Positions 36,701-45,338 are shown, counted from the stretch's first letter. The stretch is DNA of 64,000 bases from Hartmannibacter diazotrophicus (GCF_900231165.1 NZ_LT960614.1:1176550-1240549); one strand, 5' to 3'. The notes: a model not told the origin generated them from the letters alone. Numbers and translations are program-made.

Positions 36701-36738
36701 ATGCTTCGGTCCGAGAGCTCTCCATATCCTTGTTTCAT
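33703..36738 (-). CDS. 7TMR-DISM / PAS / degenerate GGDEF / EAL signalling protein
   Basis: 1011 residues. Order seen: signal-anchor helix (about 51-76), beta-rich periplasmic domain (77-220, DISMED-like), seven transmembrane helices (228-435, 7TMR-DISM type), PAS domain (about 442-568), GGDEF domain with the active motif changed to DGDRF (657-661), then an EAL domain with an intact EALLRW (785-790) and DDFGTG (from 908). The EAL domain should hydrolyse cyclic di-GMP; the GGDEF part has lost the signature Gly and Glu and is likely a GTP-binding regulator. Input is probably a periplasmic ligand plus a PAS signal. The start is uncertain: no good ribosome-binding site precedes 36738. Confidence 0.9.
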   Translation of the reverse strand: MKQGYGELSDRSIPSPITDGETADAASEESQGERVARLKANIVEGWTARLFLPRILGFLGMLALSLFTLAAPAHAIEAVGVPIDAEAIELTPALELHHEDGDRIQVSTAPGADGIVRRIEVRARDGAEGTNWAVFALANNTDEQLDRLVVAPFFRLSGSGIVWPDLGASRIANITPSQGFAPKRQSSNEADVFLITLDPGTVVTFVAEMRTNSLPRLTLWTPNAYKDSVNSYTLFRGIILGISGLLALFLTILFVVKGSMMFPATAALAWTVLAYLCIDFGFWNKVFKVDVGADQIYRASAEVMIAVSLVIFLYAYLNLGRWHFRYNHVVAFSLAMLCALLGLAFYDPSIAAGIARMALAGLGVAGMMLVLALAFRGYDRAIMLIPTWLIFVAWLTATGFTLAGHLVNDIVQPALSGGLVLIVLLLGFTVMQHAFAGGPIADGLINDAERRALALTGAGDIIWDWDVSRDRIHISSEAESLLGFKRGALEGPAQSWLDYLHAQDRERFRANLDAIVEQRRGRIQENLRMRAKDGHYLWFRLRARPILGADGEVIRCVGTLLDVTESKTAQERLLHDAVHDNLTGLPNRQLFLDRLGIAIGRTGNDDGTRPVVFLLDIDRFRQVNENLGLSIGDSILLTVARRLSRLLKPVDSLARIDGDRFGIILLSEQQPDRVAVFADAVRRAIRAAIALHEQEIFLTASIGIAFHDRVTRDPTELIKDAEIATAYAKQLGGDRIETFRPALRTDASDVFQLENDLRRALEREEMQVHYQPIVRLDTREIVGFEALLRWDHPKRGRVSPADFVPAAERSDQIVQLGLFVLERAARQLSQWHQSLPKSDHLFVSVNVSSRQLLRHDLLNDVKAVLSRNSLPKGALKLEMTESLLMENPEFAAQILHRLRELGASISLDDFGTGYSSLSYLQRLPIDTLKIDQSFVRSGNSPTQFVILRSIMGLAHDLGLETVAEGAETEADAEMLDELGCDLGQGYLFGAPMSADEIRKLMDRQNGEKTKA

Positions 36739-36796
36739 ATGGAGGAACGGTCATTCGAGCTCACCGGAGCCGTTCTTGGCGATCTTCGATATAGCA

Positions 36797-37414
36797 TTAG
36801 CTTGAAGCGGGATCGACCATCAGAGGAGGCCTTATCACCTGATCTTCGACGAGTGCCGCGAACAGGACGTGGTCCTGCCACTTGCCGTTAATCAGCAGAT
36901 AGCGTCGGGCGAAGCCTTCGCGGACAAAGCCGGCCTTTTCAAGGAGCCGGATCGAGCGCTCGTTGTGCGGGATCGAGGCCGCCTCCACCCTGTGCAGCCG
37001 CAGATCGCGGAAGGCGAATTGCAGGAGGCGCGGGACCGCCTCGCCCATGAGGCCGTTGCCCGAATAGGCCTCGCCCATCCAGTAGCCGAGCGAACAGGAC
37101 AGCGAGACGCCGCGGCGCACGTTGGAGAGCGTTGCGCCGCCGAGGAGCTGCTCGTCGGAGCTGCGGAACAGGAAGAAGGGATAGCCGCTGTCTTCGCGAA
37201 TCTCGCGCTGGTAGCGCTTGATCCGTCGCTTGAAGGCAGTGCGGGTCAGATCGTCGTCGGGCCAGCGCGGCTCCCACGGTTCCAGGAAGGAACGGCTCGT
37301 GGCGCGCAAGGTGGCCCAGGCCGGGAAGTCGGCCATCGTCGGTGCGCGCAGATAGCAGCGCTGCGTGTGCAATGTTGGTCCTGCTTCGCCGGCAACGACG
37401 CGCAGCAGTGTCAT
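36797..37414 (-). CDS. GNAT-family N-acetyltransferase (RimJ-like)
   Basis: 205 residues. Acetyl-CoA-binding GNAT fold close to ribosomal-protein-alanine N-acetyltransferases: LRAPTMADFPAWATL at the start, GYWMGEAYSGNGLMGEA near 112-128 (motif A, acetyl-CoA pyrophosphate loop variant) and RVEAASIPHNERSIRLLEKAGF, the typical RimJ/RimL C-terminal pattern. Substrate not known. Its ATG overlaps the stop of the M16 peptidase gene by four bases (ATGA), placing it last in the thrC-M16-GNAT operon, an order typical of Rhizobiales. Confidence 0.9.
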   Translation of the reverse strand: MTLLRVVAGEAGPTLHTQRCYLRAPTMADFPAWATLRATSRSFLEPWEPRWPDDDLTRTAFKRRIKRYQREIREDSGYPFFLFRSSDEQLLGGATLSNVRRGVSLSCSLGYWMGEAYSGNGLMGEAVPRLLQFAFRDLRLHRVEAASIPHNERSIRLLEKAGFVREGFARRYLLINGKWQDHVLFAALVEDQVIRPPLMVDPASS

Positions 37415-38733
37415 CGGGCGCGTCTCGCCTTGCGCGGCTGATGCAGCGGCGCCTGGATGAGCGGCGGCATCGGCGCGCCAAGCTTGCCGGCAATGACATC
37501 GAGGCCCGGCAGCCCTTTGATCGGCCCGATCGCCGACAGCGTCGGCGGTGCCTGTGTCATCAGGCGGACGATGAAGTTTCTGACGTCCTGCACGCCGACC
37601 CGGTTGATCTCGCGAACCATTTCGTCGAGCGGGATGGCGCGGCCATGGAAGAGGATATGCCGGGCGATCTGTCCGGCCCGGGCAGCCGGGCTTTCGAGCG
37701 TCATCAGCAGCCCGGCGCGAAGCTGCGCCCGCGCCCTTGCGACTTCGGCCTCGGAAATGGTCTCGGCGGCCCGCTTCAGTTCCTCGATCGTGGCATCGAC
37801 GAGCGTTGCCGCATCGTCTCCTCCCGTCGCCGCGTGAATGCCGAACAGGCCGTCGTCCGAATAGGCCCAGTGGAAGGCATAGACGGAATAGCAAAGGCCG
37901 CGGCGTTCGCGGATTTCCTGAAAGAGACGGGATGACATGCCGCCGCCGAGCACGGATGCCGCGATCTGGGCCGTCATGAAGTCGGAGGAATGGTAGGTCG
38001 CGCCCTTGAAGCCGAGGACGATCTGCGCCTCCATCAGGTCGCGCTCCTCGCGGCGCTCTCCGCCCCTGTAGACGGCGACCGCCTCCGGCGGCGGCGCGGC
38101 ATGGGCATAGCCCTCGAAACGCTCGCTGGCCATCCGGACCAGTTCGGCATGATCCATCTTGCCGGCGGCCGAGATGACGGTGCGCGGACCGACATACTGG
38201 CGCGCGAGATAGTGCCGCAGGGCCGCATTGTCGAAGCCTGTCACCGTCTCGACCGAGCCGAGGATCGGCCGCCCGATCGGCTGTTCGGGAAAGGCTGCCT
38301 CCTGGAAGAAGTCGAAGACCAGATCCTCGGGCGTATCGAGGCTCGCGCCGATCTCCTGGGTGATGACGTGCTTTTCCCGCACCAGCTCGGTCGGGTCGAA
38401 GACCGAATCCTGGATGATGTCGGACAGGATATCGAGGGCGAGCGGCAGGTCGCCGGCAAGCACGCGGGCATAGTAGCTGGTGCTTTCGATCGAGGTCGCG
38501 GCATTGAGTTCGCCGCCGACATTCTCGATCTCCTCGGCGATCGCCGTTGCGGACCGCCGCCGCGTCCCCTTGAAGGCCATATGTTCGAGGAGATGCGAGA
38601 TGCCGCTTTCGGCGGTGGTTTCCGTGCGGGATCCGGCCGCGACCCAGACACCGAGTGCGGTGGACGCCAGATGCGGCATCGATTGCGACACGATCGTGAT
38701 GCCGTTGTTGAGCTTGGAAACCTCCACCACCAT
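37411..38733 (-). CDS. M16-family zinc metallopeptidase (processing-peptidase-like)
   Basis: 440 residues. Close to mitochondrial processing peptidase beta: the inverted zinc motif HLLEHMAFKG (HxxEH) near residue 50, with the third ligand Glu in IENVGGELNAATS downstream, and the C-terminal half carrying VLGGGMSSRLFQEIRERRGLCYSV. It is a soluble cytosolic or periplasmic clam-shell peptidase; no signal peptide is seen. ATG at 38733 lies four bases past the thrC stop. The operon with thrC and the GNAT gene is widely conserved in this order. Confidence 0.94.
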   Translation of the reverse strand: MVVEVSKLNNGITIVSQSMPHLASTALGVWVAAGSRTETTAESGISHLLEHMAFKGTRRRSATAIAEEIENVGGELNAATSIESTSYYARVLAGDLPLALDILSDIIQDSVFDPTELVREKHVITQEIGASLDTPEDLVFDFFQEAAFPEQPIGRPILGSVETVTGFDNAALRHYLARQYVGPRTVISAAGKMDHAELVRMASERFEGYAHAAPPPEAVAVYRGGERREERDLMEAQIVLGFKGATYHSSDFMTAQIAASVLGGGMSSRLFQEIRERRGLCYSVYAFHWAYSDDGLFGIHAATGGDDAATLVDATIEELKRAAETISEAEVARARAQLRAGLLMTLESPAARAGQIARHILFHGRAIPLDEMVREINRVGVQDVRNFIVRLMTQAPPTLSAIGPIKGLPGLDVIAGKLGAPMPPLIQAPLHQPRKARRAR

Positions 38734-38737
38734 ATTT

Positions 38738-40141
38738 TTATACCTCTGCCGCTGCCGCGCGCGTGTTCCCCATAATGAAGTTTTCAATCGTGGAAAGGTC
38801 GTTGGCAAGCACGCTTTGTCGTTCCTGCCGCGCGAAGATGTCGCCGAGGCGTTCCGGAAGCTCCGGATGGTGGCCGGAGGCCTTGCGCACCGCGTCCGGG
38901 AACTTGGCCGGATGGGCGGTCGAAAGCGTGATCATCGGCTCCGCGCCGAGATGGTCGTTGGCGACGAAAACCCCTGTTGCCGTATGCGGATCGAGCAGGT
39001 AGCCGCAATCGGCCAGCACGCCCGCAATCGTCTGCGCGGTCGCGTCTTCGTTGCAGCGCCCGGCGGAAAAATCCCGCCGGATTTCGGCCAGCACTTTGTC
39101 GCTCAGGGTGAAGGCGCCCGACTGGCCGAGCGCGTTCATCCACTGGCCCACGGTCTCGCCGTCGCGTCCCGAGGCCTCGAACAGCAGGCGCTCGAAATTC
39201 GACGACACCTGGATGTCCATCGACGGCGACATCGTGGCACTGACGCCGCGCACCTCGTAGCGGCCGGTCTCCAGCGTGCGCACCAGGATGTCGTTGACGT
39301 TGGTCGCGATGATGAGCTTCTCGATCGGAAGGCCCATCTTCTTGGCGACGAAGCCGGCGAAGATGTCGCCGAAATTGCCGGTCGGCACCGTGAAGCTGAC
39401 CTTGCGGTGGGGCGCGCCGAGGGCTGTCGCCGCGACGAAGTAGTAGACCACCTGCGCGACGATGCGGCCCCAGTTGATGGAGTTGACGCCCGACAGATGC
39501 ATCCGGTCGCGGAAGGCGAAGTGATTGAACATCGCCTTCACCTGCGCCTGGCAGTCGTCGAACGTGCCCTCCAGCGCGATAGCGTGGACATTGGCGTCGG
39601 CCACCGTCGTCATCTGGCGCCGCTGCACGTCGGAAACCCGGCCATGCGGGAAGAGGATGAAGATGTCGGTGTTGTCGCGCCCGCGGAAGGCCTCGATGGC
39701 CGCCGAGCCGGTGTCGCCGGAGGTCGCACCGACGATCGTCGCCCGCTCGCCCTTGCGCGCGAGGCCGTGGTCCATCAGCCGGGCGAGGAGCTGCATCGCA
39801 ACGTCCTTGAAGGCGATCGTCGCGCCGTGGAAGAGCTCCAGCAGGAAGTGGTTCGGGGCGATCTGGACGAGTGGCGTCACCGCCGGATGATGGAAGCCGG
39901 CATAGGCTTCGCGGATCATGGCCTTCAGTTCGGCCTCCGGAATGTCATCGCCCACAAAGGGGGAAATGACCGCGAAGGCGACATCCGCATAGGGCTTGCC
40001 CGCCAGTGCGGCGATGTCGTCGTGCGAAAATTGTGGCCAGCTTTCCGGCAGGTAGAGACCGCCGTCGCGGGCAAGACCGGTGAGGACGACATCGGAAAAA
40101 CCAAGGACCGGCGCACGGCCGCGTGTGCTGATGTACTTCAC
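38738..40141 (-). CDS. thrC: Threonine synthase
   Basis: 467 residues. PLP-dependent enzyme converting O-phospho-homoserine to threonine, last step of the pathway. The PLP lysine is Lys112 in TIAFKDVAMQLLARL; the phosphate-binding GATSGDTGSAA and the FTVPTGNFGD segment are also present. This is the longer (class II-like, yeast-type) threonine synthase with the N-terminal MKYISTRG. A GTG start at 40141 is inferred, because the family N-terminus begins exactly there. First gene of the thrC-M16-GNAT operon. Confidence 0.96.
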   Translation of the reverse strand: MKYISTRGRAPVLGFSDVVLTGLARDGGLYLPESWPQFSHDDIAALAGKPYADVAFAVISPFVGDDIPEAELKAMIREAYAGFHHPAVTPLVQIAPNHFLLELFHGATIAFKDVAMQLLARLMDHGLARKGERATIVGATSGDTGSAAIEAFRGRDNTDIFILFPHGRVSDVQRRQMTTVADANVHAIALEGTFDDCQAQVKAMFNHFAFRDRMHLSGVNSINWGRIVAQVVYYFVAATALGAPHRKVSFTVPTGNFGDIFAGFVAKKMGLPIEKLIIATNVNDILVRTLETGRYEVRGVSATMSPSMDIQVSSNFERLLFEASGRDGETVGQWMNALGQSGAFTLSDKVLAEIRRDFSAGRCNEDATAQTIAGVLADCGYLLDPHTATGVFVANDHLGAEPMITLSTAHPAKFPDAVRKASGHHPELPERLGDIFARQERQSVLANDLSTIENFIMGNTRAAAAEV

Positions 40142-40270
40142 GAAAAAGCTCAGTGGGCTCGCTGAAAATCGAAACGAGTACCGCCGCGCGGCGCTCGAGG
40201 CTCGGCGAACCTATCGGGCAAGCGGTGTGACCGCAAGTCGGCCGATCCGGACGCAGGAAGGGCCGGGGCC

Positions 40271-40861
40271 TCAGGCGTGCCCGGCCTCCGAGGACAGCAG
40301 CGCCGGCGTGATGCCGAGAAGAGCGAGGGCGCGGTCATAACGGTCTTCCAGTCGTGTCTGGAAGATGATCTCCTGGCTTGCCGGGGCGGTCAGCCAGCCG
40401 TTCGCCTGGATCTCGCTTTCAAGCTGGCCCGGCGCCCAGCCGGCATAGCCGAGCGCGAGCAGCGCGTTCTCCGGACCTCTCCCGTCGGCGATTGCCTTCA
40501 GAACCTCGACGGTGGCCGTCAGCGAGATGTCGGCATTGACCGGCAGCGTCGAACTTTCGAGGTGATAGTCGGAGCTGTGCAGCACGAATCCGCGCCCGGT
40601 CTCCACTGGCCCACCCTGGTGCACGTGCATGCTGCCCGCCATTTCCGAGACACGGATTTGACGGTCTTCGGGAATGACGTCGAGCTGCACGAGAAGCTCT
40701 TTCATCGACAGGTTGGGAGCCTGCTTGTTGATGATGAGGCCCATGGCGCCATCTTCGGAATGCGCGCAGATGTAGACGACCGACCTGGAAAAATTGTCGC
40801 CGGACAGCCCCGGCATGGCAATCAGGAGTTGGCCGTTCAGATAGGTTGACTGAAGCTCCAT
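40271..40861 (-). CDS. YqgE/AlgH family protein
   Basis: 196 residues. UPF0301 (YqgE/AlgH). Hallmarks are [24 protein letters not shown] (split over 9-32), [11 protein letters not shown] near 38, and [16 protein letters not shown] near 78-93. Soluble; no signal. Function is uncertain; AlgH was linked to alginate regulation in Pseudomonas. ATG at 40861 follows AGGGAGCC. It stands 129 bases upstream of thrC on the same strand, and divergent from the DsbD-alpha-like gene. Confidence 0.93.
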   Translation of the reverse strand: MELQSTYLNGQLLIAMPGLSGDNFSRSVVYICAHSEDGAMGLIINKQAPNLSMKELLVQLDVIPEDRQIRVSEMAGSMHVHQGGPVETGRGFVLHSSDYHLESSTLPVNADISLTATVEVLKAIADGRGPENALLALGYAGWAPGQLESEIQANGWLTAPASQEIIFQTRLEDRYDRALALLGITPALLSSEAGHA

Positions 40862-41285
40862 CGCTCGGCTCCCTGGTCGGAACATTGGCAGATTCATTGG
40901 CGGCGTTGTCAGACCCGGATCCGGCGCCCCGGATCGGGGCCGTGCTTCAACGGGAAATCGACGCCTGCCGTCGAGACCAAAGCAATGATCGGACCATCCA
41001 CTCGGCGGTCCCGCCCATCGCATCTGCCGCATTGCACCGAAAGGATAACGCGCTTTGGGCCAAACACCAATTGGCGAATTGCCGGATGCAGTTGGTATGG
41101 GCGGCTTTGACGGCAAACGTCCCGGGAACGGCGCCAAGCGTCACGCCAACGTGAGCATCCGGGCGGCATTTGTGTCTCGTCTGAAACGCCGTCAGGCGGT
41201 AAATCAGGCTATCCGCCGGACGGTCCTCATGGAGGACGGGGACCGGATCGCGCCATGACGATCACGACGATGAATTGAGTGTTGC
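40862..41285. other. Divergent spacer yqgE / DsbD-alpha-like gene (424 bases)
   Basis: Non-coding as far as can be seen. It contains a short GC-rich inverted repeat at 40919-40934 (ATCCGG and CCGGAT around CGCC). Short open frames here lack ribosome-binding sites and family character. It must hold the promoters of both flanking genes; no sigma-70 hexamer pair stands out. Confidence 0.5.
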
Positions 41286-42125
41286 ATGAAGCTCTCGCCC
41301 TTAGTCGGTTCCGCCTTGCTGCTGTTGTCCCTTGCCGCGACGGCCACCGGGGCCATTGCCGCCGGTCCGACGGTGCCGGAACCCGAGGTGACGCTTCGTC
41401 CGGCCGATTTTTCGCAGGGTGCCTATGACCTCGCGCTGACGATCGGTCTTCCGGAGGGCTGGCACACTTACTGGCGCAACCCGGGGGATGTCGGCGTCCC
41501 GCCCCTGATCTCGACCGAGGGAAGCGAGAATGTCGGCGCGCTGAAGGTCGCCTTTCCCGCGCCCGTGCGGCATTTCGACGGCTATGCGGAATCGATCGTC
41601 TACGAGGGTGGTGTGACGCTGCCCCTGCGCCTGACACCGGGCGAGCCCGGCGAACCGGTCCACCTGAAGCTCAGCCTCCTCTTCGGCTATTGCCTGGATA
41701 TCTGCGTCCCGGGGCAAGCCGACTTCGACCTGACGCTCGCGCCCGACATGGCGACCGATGCGGCTGTCGAGAGTGTCCTGACGGATGCCCGGAGCCACGT
41801 GCCGATGCCCGAAGGCGAGGGAGCGCCGGCGCAGTTGGTTTCCTTCGATCCTCATGGCGAGAGCAATGGCAAGCCCGTCTACCGCCTGGTCGTCGAAACC
41901 GCAAAGCCGGCGGACGGCAAGGTCGATGTCTTCGCCGAAGGGCCCGAGGGATGGTCCCTGCCGCTCCCGCGGCCTGTTGCGGTCGACGGCGACGAAGGCA
42001 ACCGGCACGTCTTCGACCTGACCATCGACGGTCTTCCGCGCAAGGCCGATCCCCATGGCGCGGACCTGCGCTTCACGATTGTCGCGGGCGACAAGGCCGT
42101 GGAAGCGGTGCGCAAGCTGCCCTGA
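41286..42125 (+). CDS. Periplasmic DsbD alpha-domain-like protein
   Basis: 279 residues. A Sec signal peptide (about 1-25, ending AIA) is followed by one DsbD_N-like immunoglobulin-fold domain with WHTYWRNPGDVGVPP near 59 and a Cys pair in GYCLDICVPGQADF near 137-141 (C-X3-C), which would take part in thiol-disulfide exchange. Unlike full DsbD it has no transmembrane beta domain and no thioredoxin gamma domain, so it must obtain electrons from another membrane reductase such as CcdA. It may act with the peroxiredoxin that follows. ATG at 41286. Confidence 0.85.
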   Translation: MKLSPLVGSALLLLSLAATATGAIAAGPTVPEPEVTLRPADFSQGAYDLALTIGLPEGWHTYWRNPGDVGVPPLISTEGSENVGALKVAFPAPVRHFDGYAESIVYEGGVTLPLRLTPGEPGEPVHLKLSLLFGYCLDICVPGQADFDLTLAPDMATDAAVESVLTDARSHVPMPEGEGAPAQLVSFDPHGESNGKPVYRLVVETAKPADGKVDVFAEGPEGWSLPLPRPVAVDGDEGNRHVFDLTIDGLPRKADPHGADLRFTIVAGDKAVEAVRKLP

Positions 42126-42287
42126 CCGGCAACACCCCTTGCCCGCCGATTGTCACACGTCATATGTAGATGCCCGTAAGGTCCGCCGTCTGTCGCGGGG
42201 AGGGCAGCTGCGCGGTGAAGCCCAATCCCTTTCGTACTCGCGGGAAGGCATCCCTGAAGGTGCGCGCCGCCTTTCGTTGTGTGGCGG

Positions 42288-42315
42288 ACTTTCCGGGAAC
42301 CGGTTTCCGATTTCA
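42288..42315. repeat. Possible degenerate copy of the Rhizobiales palindrome
   Basis: The central GGGAACCGGTTTCCGAT part resembles the core of the element at 18585-18636, and flanking bases can pair partly. The long outer arms are missing. It lies 30-55 bases before the peroxiredoxin ATG. The resemblance may be chance. Confidence 0.35.
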
Positions 42316-42343
42316 GGTTTGAAGCTGTAGCAAGGAGCAAGAC

Positions 42344-42829
42344 ATGACGATTGCCGTTGGCGAGAAGCTGCCCGAAGCCACTTTCATGGTCCCGACCGCC
42401 GACGGTCCGGCCAAGAAGACGACATCCGATGTCTTCGGCGGTCGCAAGGTCGTGTTGTTCGCGGTGCCCGGCGCCTTCACGCCGACCTGCCACATGAACC
42501 ACCTGCCGGGCTTCCTGGACAATATCGACGCGATCAAGGCCAAGGGCGTCGACGCCGTGGTCTGCACCTCCGTCAACGACCCCTTCGTCATGGGCGCCTG
42601 GTCCAAGGCCACCGGCGCGGACGGCAAGATCGAGATGCTCTCCGACGGCTCGGCCGATTTCGCCAAGGCTGTCGGCCTGGAACTCGACATGACGCCGCGC
42701 GGTTTCGGCATGCGCTCGCAGCGCTACGCCATGATCGTCGACGATGGCGTCGTAACGTCGCTCGATGTCGAGGAAGCTCCGGGCTCGGCGACAGTGTCGG
42801 GCGCCGCTGCCGTCATGGAAAAGCTCTGA
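42344..42829 (+). CDS. Peroxiredoxin (Prx5/AhpC-TSA type)
   Basis: 161 residues. Thiol peroxidase of the Prx5 group (atypical 2-Cys or 1-Cys): peroxidatic Cys in PGAFTPTCHMNHLPGF near residue 49, conserved Thr at P-T-x-x-C, and RSQRYAMIVDDGVV near 125. It reduces hydrogen peroxide or alkyl hydroperoxides, usually with glutathione or glutaredoxin. A strong AAGGAGCAAGAC ribosome-binding site precedes the ATG. The upstream 218 bases include a degenerate copy of the intergenic palindrome seen after waaA (around 42288-42315). Confidence 0.94.
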   Translation: MTIAVGEKLPEATFMVPTADGPAKKTTSDVFGGRKVVLFAVPGAFTPTCHMNHLPGFLDNIDAIKAKGVDAVVCTSVNDPFVMGAWSKATGADGKIEMLSDGSADFAKAVGLELDMTPRGFGMRSQRYAMIVDDGVVTSLDVEEAPGSATVSGAAAVMEKL

Positions 42830-42902
42830 CAGCTGGCTTTGAGCACCGCTCAATGAAATGGCGGTTCGTCCTGTCGGGCGGGCCGCCATTGTCGTTTCAG
42901 GG

Positions 42903-43580
42903 TCAGGCGTCGAGGCCGCCCCAGACCTTCATTGCCTCGATGACGGGAGCGGCGTCGACAAGGCGGCGAACCACCGTTTCCGCACCGGCGTCCGTCAGCA
43001 TGTCCGCATGCCCGGGCCAGCTGTGGCTGCCGCCGGTGAAGCCGACGACGCGCATGCCGGCCGCGACGGCGCCCTCCACACCGTGGACGGAATCCTCCAG
43101 AACGATGACATCCCTCGGGTCGACATCGAATTCCCTGGCCGCATAGAGGAAGACGTCCGGAGCCGGCTTGCTGAGCTTGGTGCCGACTTCCTTGGCCGAG
43201 AAGATATAGGGCTTGAAGCGGTCGTAGAGCTTGGCGGACGTCAGCGAGAGCTTCAGCCGTGCGCTCGTCGAGTTGGAGCAGATGCAGCGGGCATCGTCGA
43301 GCCGGTCGAGCAACTCGTGCGCCCCCTCGATCGCCGGCACGGAGGCGATGCGCCGGTCGATCTCGGCATCGGCGCGAGCCAGGAAATCCTCCGGCAGGGA
43401 GCGGCCGATCTCTTCCTCCACGGCCTCCATGATCTTGGCGCCGGTCAGTCCCGCGAAACGGGCATTCATCTCCTCGATCGAGATCTCGAAGCCGACTTCC
43501 TTGAACAGATCGGCGTTCACCTGCGCCGAGATGGTTTCGCTGTCGACGAGAACGCCGTCGCAATCGAAAATGATGAGCAT
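42903..43580 (-). CDS. HAD-IA phosphatase (beta-phosphoglucomutase/YieH-like)
   Basis: 225 residues. Motif I IFDCDGVLVDSE (residues 4-15) with both Asp residues, motif II ICSNSTSARL near 105, motif III Lys in KLSKPAPDVFLYAA near 143, motif IV VLEDSVHGVEGAVAAGM near 162-178. The insertion after motif I is a helical cap. This set of motifs is typical of sugar-phosphate phosphatases or beta-phosphoglucomutase-like proteins; substrate unknown. AAGGATC precedes the ATG at 43580. Lies 97 bases downstream of amn on the same strand's far side. Confidence 0.88.
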   Translation of the reverse strand: MLIIFDCDGVLVDSETISAQVNADLFKEVGFEISIEEMNARFAGLTGAKIMEAVEEEIGRSLPEDFLARADAEIDRRIASVPAIEGAHELLDRLDDARCICSNSTSARLKLSLTSAKLYDRFKPYIFSAKEVGTKLSKPAPDVFLYAAREFDVDPRDVIVLEDSVHGVEGAVAAGMRVVGFTGGSHSWPGHADMLTDAGAETVVRRLVDAAPVIEAMKVWGGLDA

Positions 43581-43677
43581 GATGATCCTTGCAAGATAGA
43601 GGTATGGACGGCATCCGGGCTGCCCTGGAGGCTGGCGCCCAATTCCGTCCCTACTGGCCTGTCCTTGTTGGCCTGTT

Positions 43678-45147
43678 CTACTGGAACGCCGTTTCCATGA
43701 AACTGCGCAGCTTTCTGGAATGCAGGCGCTCGCTGTGCATCGCGCGCAGGCGTTCCATGGCCCTGAGGCCGATTTCCAGGTGCTGGCCGACCTGCGTGCG
43801 ATAAAAGGCACTCGCCATGCCGGGCAGCTTCAGTTCGCCGTGCAGCGGCTTGTCGGAAACGCACAGCAGCGTTCCGTAGGGAACGCGGAAGCGGAAACCG
43901 TTGGCGGCGATCGTCGCCGATTCCATGTCGAGGGCGATGGCGCGGGACTGGGAGAAGCGCTGCACCGGCTCATGATGATCCCTGAGTTCCCAGTTGCGGT
44001 TGTCGATGGTGGCGACCGTGCCGGTCCGCATCACGCGCTTCAGTTCCCAGCCCGTCAGACCCGTCACTTCGGCCACGGCCTCCTCAAGCGCGACCTGGAC
44101 TTCGGCCAGAGGCGGGATCGGAACCCAGCTCGGCAGATCCGCATCGAGAACGTGGTCTTCGCGGACATAGCCGTGGGCGAGCACATAGTCGCCGAGCTTC
44201 TGGGAGTTCCTGAGGCCGGCGCAGTGCCCGAGCATCAGCCAGGCATGGGGGCGCAGAACGGCCACATGGTCCGTGATCGTCTTGGCGTTCGACGGGCCGA
44301 CGCCGATGTTGATGAGCGTGATGCCCGAATGGTCGTCCCTTGCCAGATGATAGGCCGGCATTTGCGGCAGTCTCGGCAGCGCCTCGCCCTCGGAGGGCTC
44401 GCTGTCGCCGTTTCTGGTGACGAGGTTGCCCGGCTCGACGAAGGCCGTGTATTCGCTGTTGCCCGAGGCCATGATTGCCCGTGAGCGCACCGCGAATTCG
44501 TCGACGTAGAACTGGTAGTTGGTGAAGATCACGAAGTTCTGGAAGTGGCGCGGAGCGGTCGCCGTGTAATGCTGCAGGCGGTGCAGCGAATAGTCGATGC
44601 GCGGCGCGGTGAAGGGCGCCAGCGGCTGGACTTCGCCCGGACGAAACTCGATCGTGCCGTTGACGATGGCATCGTCCGTGATGGACAGGTCCGGCACGTC
44701 GAAGAGGTCGCGCAGCGGAACCGTGAGGTTGCTCACCGCTTCTCCGTCCACGTGAGTGCCTTCGTAGAAGGCGAAATGCAGCGGGATCGGCACGTCGGAT
44801 TCGCCGACCTCGACCTCGACATTGTGGTTGCGCATCAAAAGGCCGATCTGCTCGGTCAGATAGCCCTCGAAGAGTTCGGGACGCGAGATGGTCGTGGCAT
44901 AGACGCCGGGGCCGGGCACATGCCCGTAGGCAAGGCGTGAATCGACCTGGCTGAAGGTCGAGACTGTGATGCGGATCGCCGGATAGCAGGCCCTGACCGG
45001 CCTTGCCTCGGCCTTGCCGGAAACGATCGCCTCGAAGGACTCGCGAATATGGCGGGTGCTGACTTCGTAGATTTCGCAGAGCTTGGCGACAGCCGCCTTG
45101 GGGTCACTGAACTTCTGAAATGCGAATTCGCGTCTGGCTTCGGTCAT
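43678..45147 (-). CDS. amn: AMP nucleosidase
   Basis: 489 residues, full length for Amn. It splits AMP into adenine and ribose 5-phosphate and so adjusts adenylate pools. The N-terminal AMP nucleosidase domain contains RPVRACYPAIRITV and YATTISRPELF; the C-terminal nucleoside-phosphorylase-like domain has INIGVGPSNAKT and ALDMESATIAANGFRFRVPYG, a motif characteristic of Amn. The ATG at 45147 is chosen; the longer upstream frame contains unrelated residues. Divergent from ccrM with 281 bases between starts. Confidence 0.96.
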   Translation of the reverse strand: MTEARREFAFQKFSDPKAAVAKLCEIYEVSTRHIRESFEAIVSGKAEARPVRACYPAIRITVSTFSQVDSRLAYGHVPGPGVYATTISRPELFEGYLTEQIGLLMRNHNVEVEVGESDVPIPLHFAFYEGTHVDGEAVSNLTVPLRDLFDVPDLSITDDAIVNGTIEFRPGEVQPLAPFTAPRIDYSLHRLQHYTATAPRHFQNFVIFTNYQFYVDEFAVRSRAIMASGNSEYTAFVEPGNLVTRNGDSEPSEGEALPRLPQMPAYHLARDDHSGITLINIGVGPSNAKTITDHVAVLRPHAWLMLGHCAGLRNSQKLGDYVLAHGYVREDHVLDADLPSWVPIPPLAEVQVALEEAVAEVTGLTGWELKRVMRTGTVATIDNRNWELRDHHEPVQRFSQSRAIALDMESATIAANGFRFRVPYGTLLCVSDKPLHGELKLPGMASAFYRTQVGQHLEIGLRAMERLRAMHSERLHSRKLRSFMETAFQ

Positions 45148-45338
45148 TGGCGCCTTCAATCCGTCTTGCCGCCTCCCGGCAGGGCTTTTGGTCGTCTGGA
45201 ATCGGCGCAAGTCATAGCACAAACGCGCAGCTTTGGGCGGTCGGCCGATGCATGCCTCCCGGGCGCCTGATGCAGGTGGCGGCTTGCAGGCTTTGGTAAA
45301 CAAACAATTGAAATAGAATAAAATTTTGCCGTCGGTGT

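Noticed and set aside
40846-41154. Short frames in the yqgE/DsbD-alpha spacer
   Set aside because: No ribosome-binding site, no domain, and overlap with the yqgE start; probably chance.
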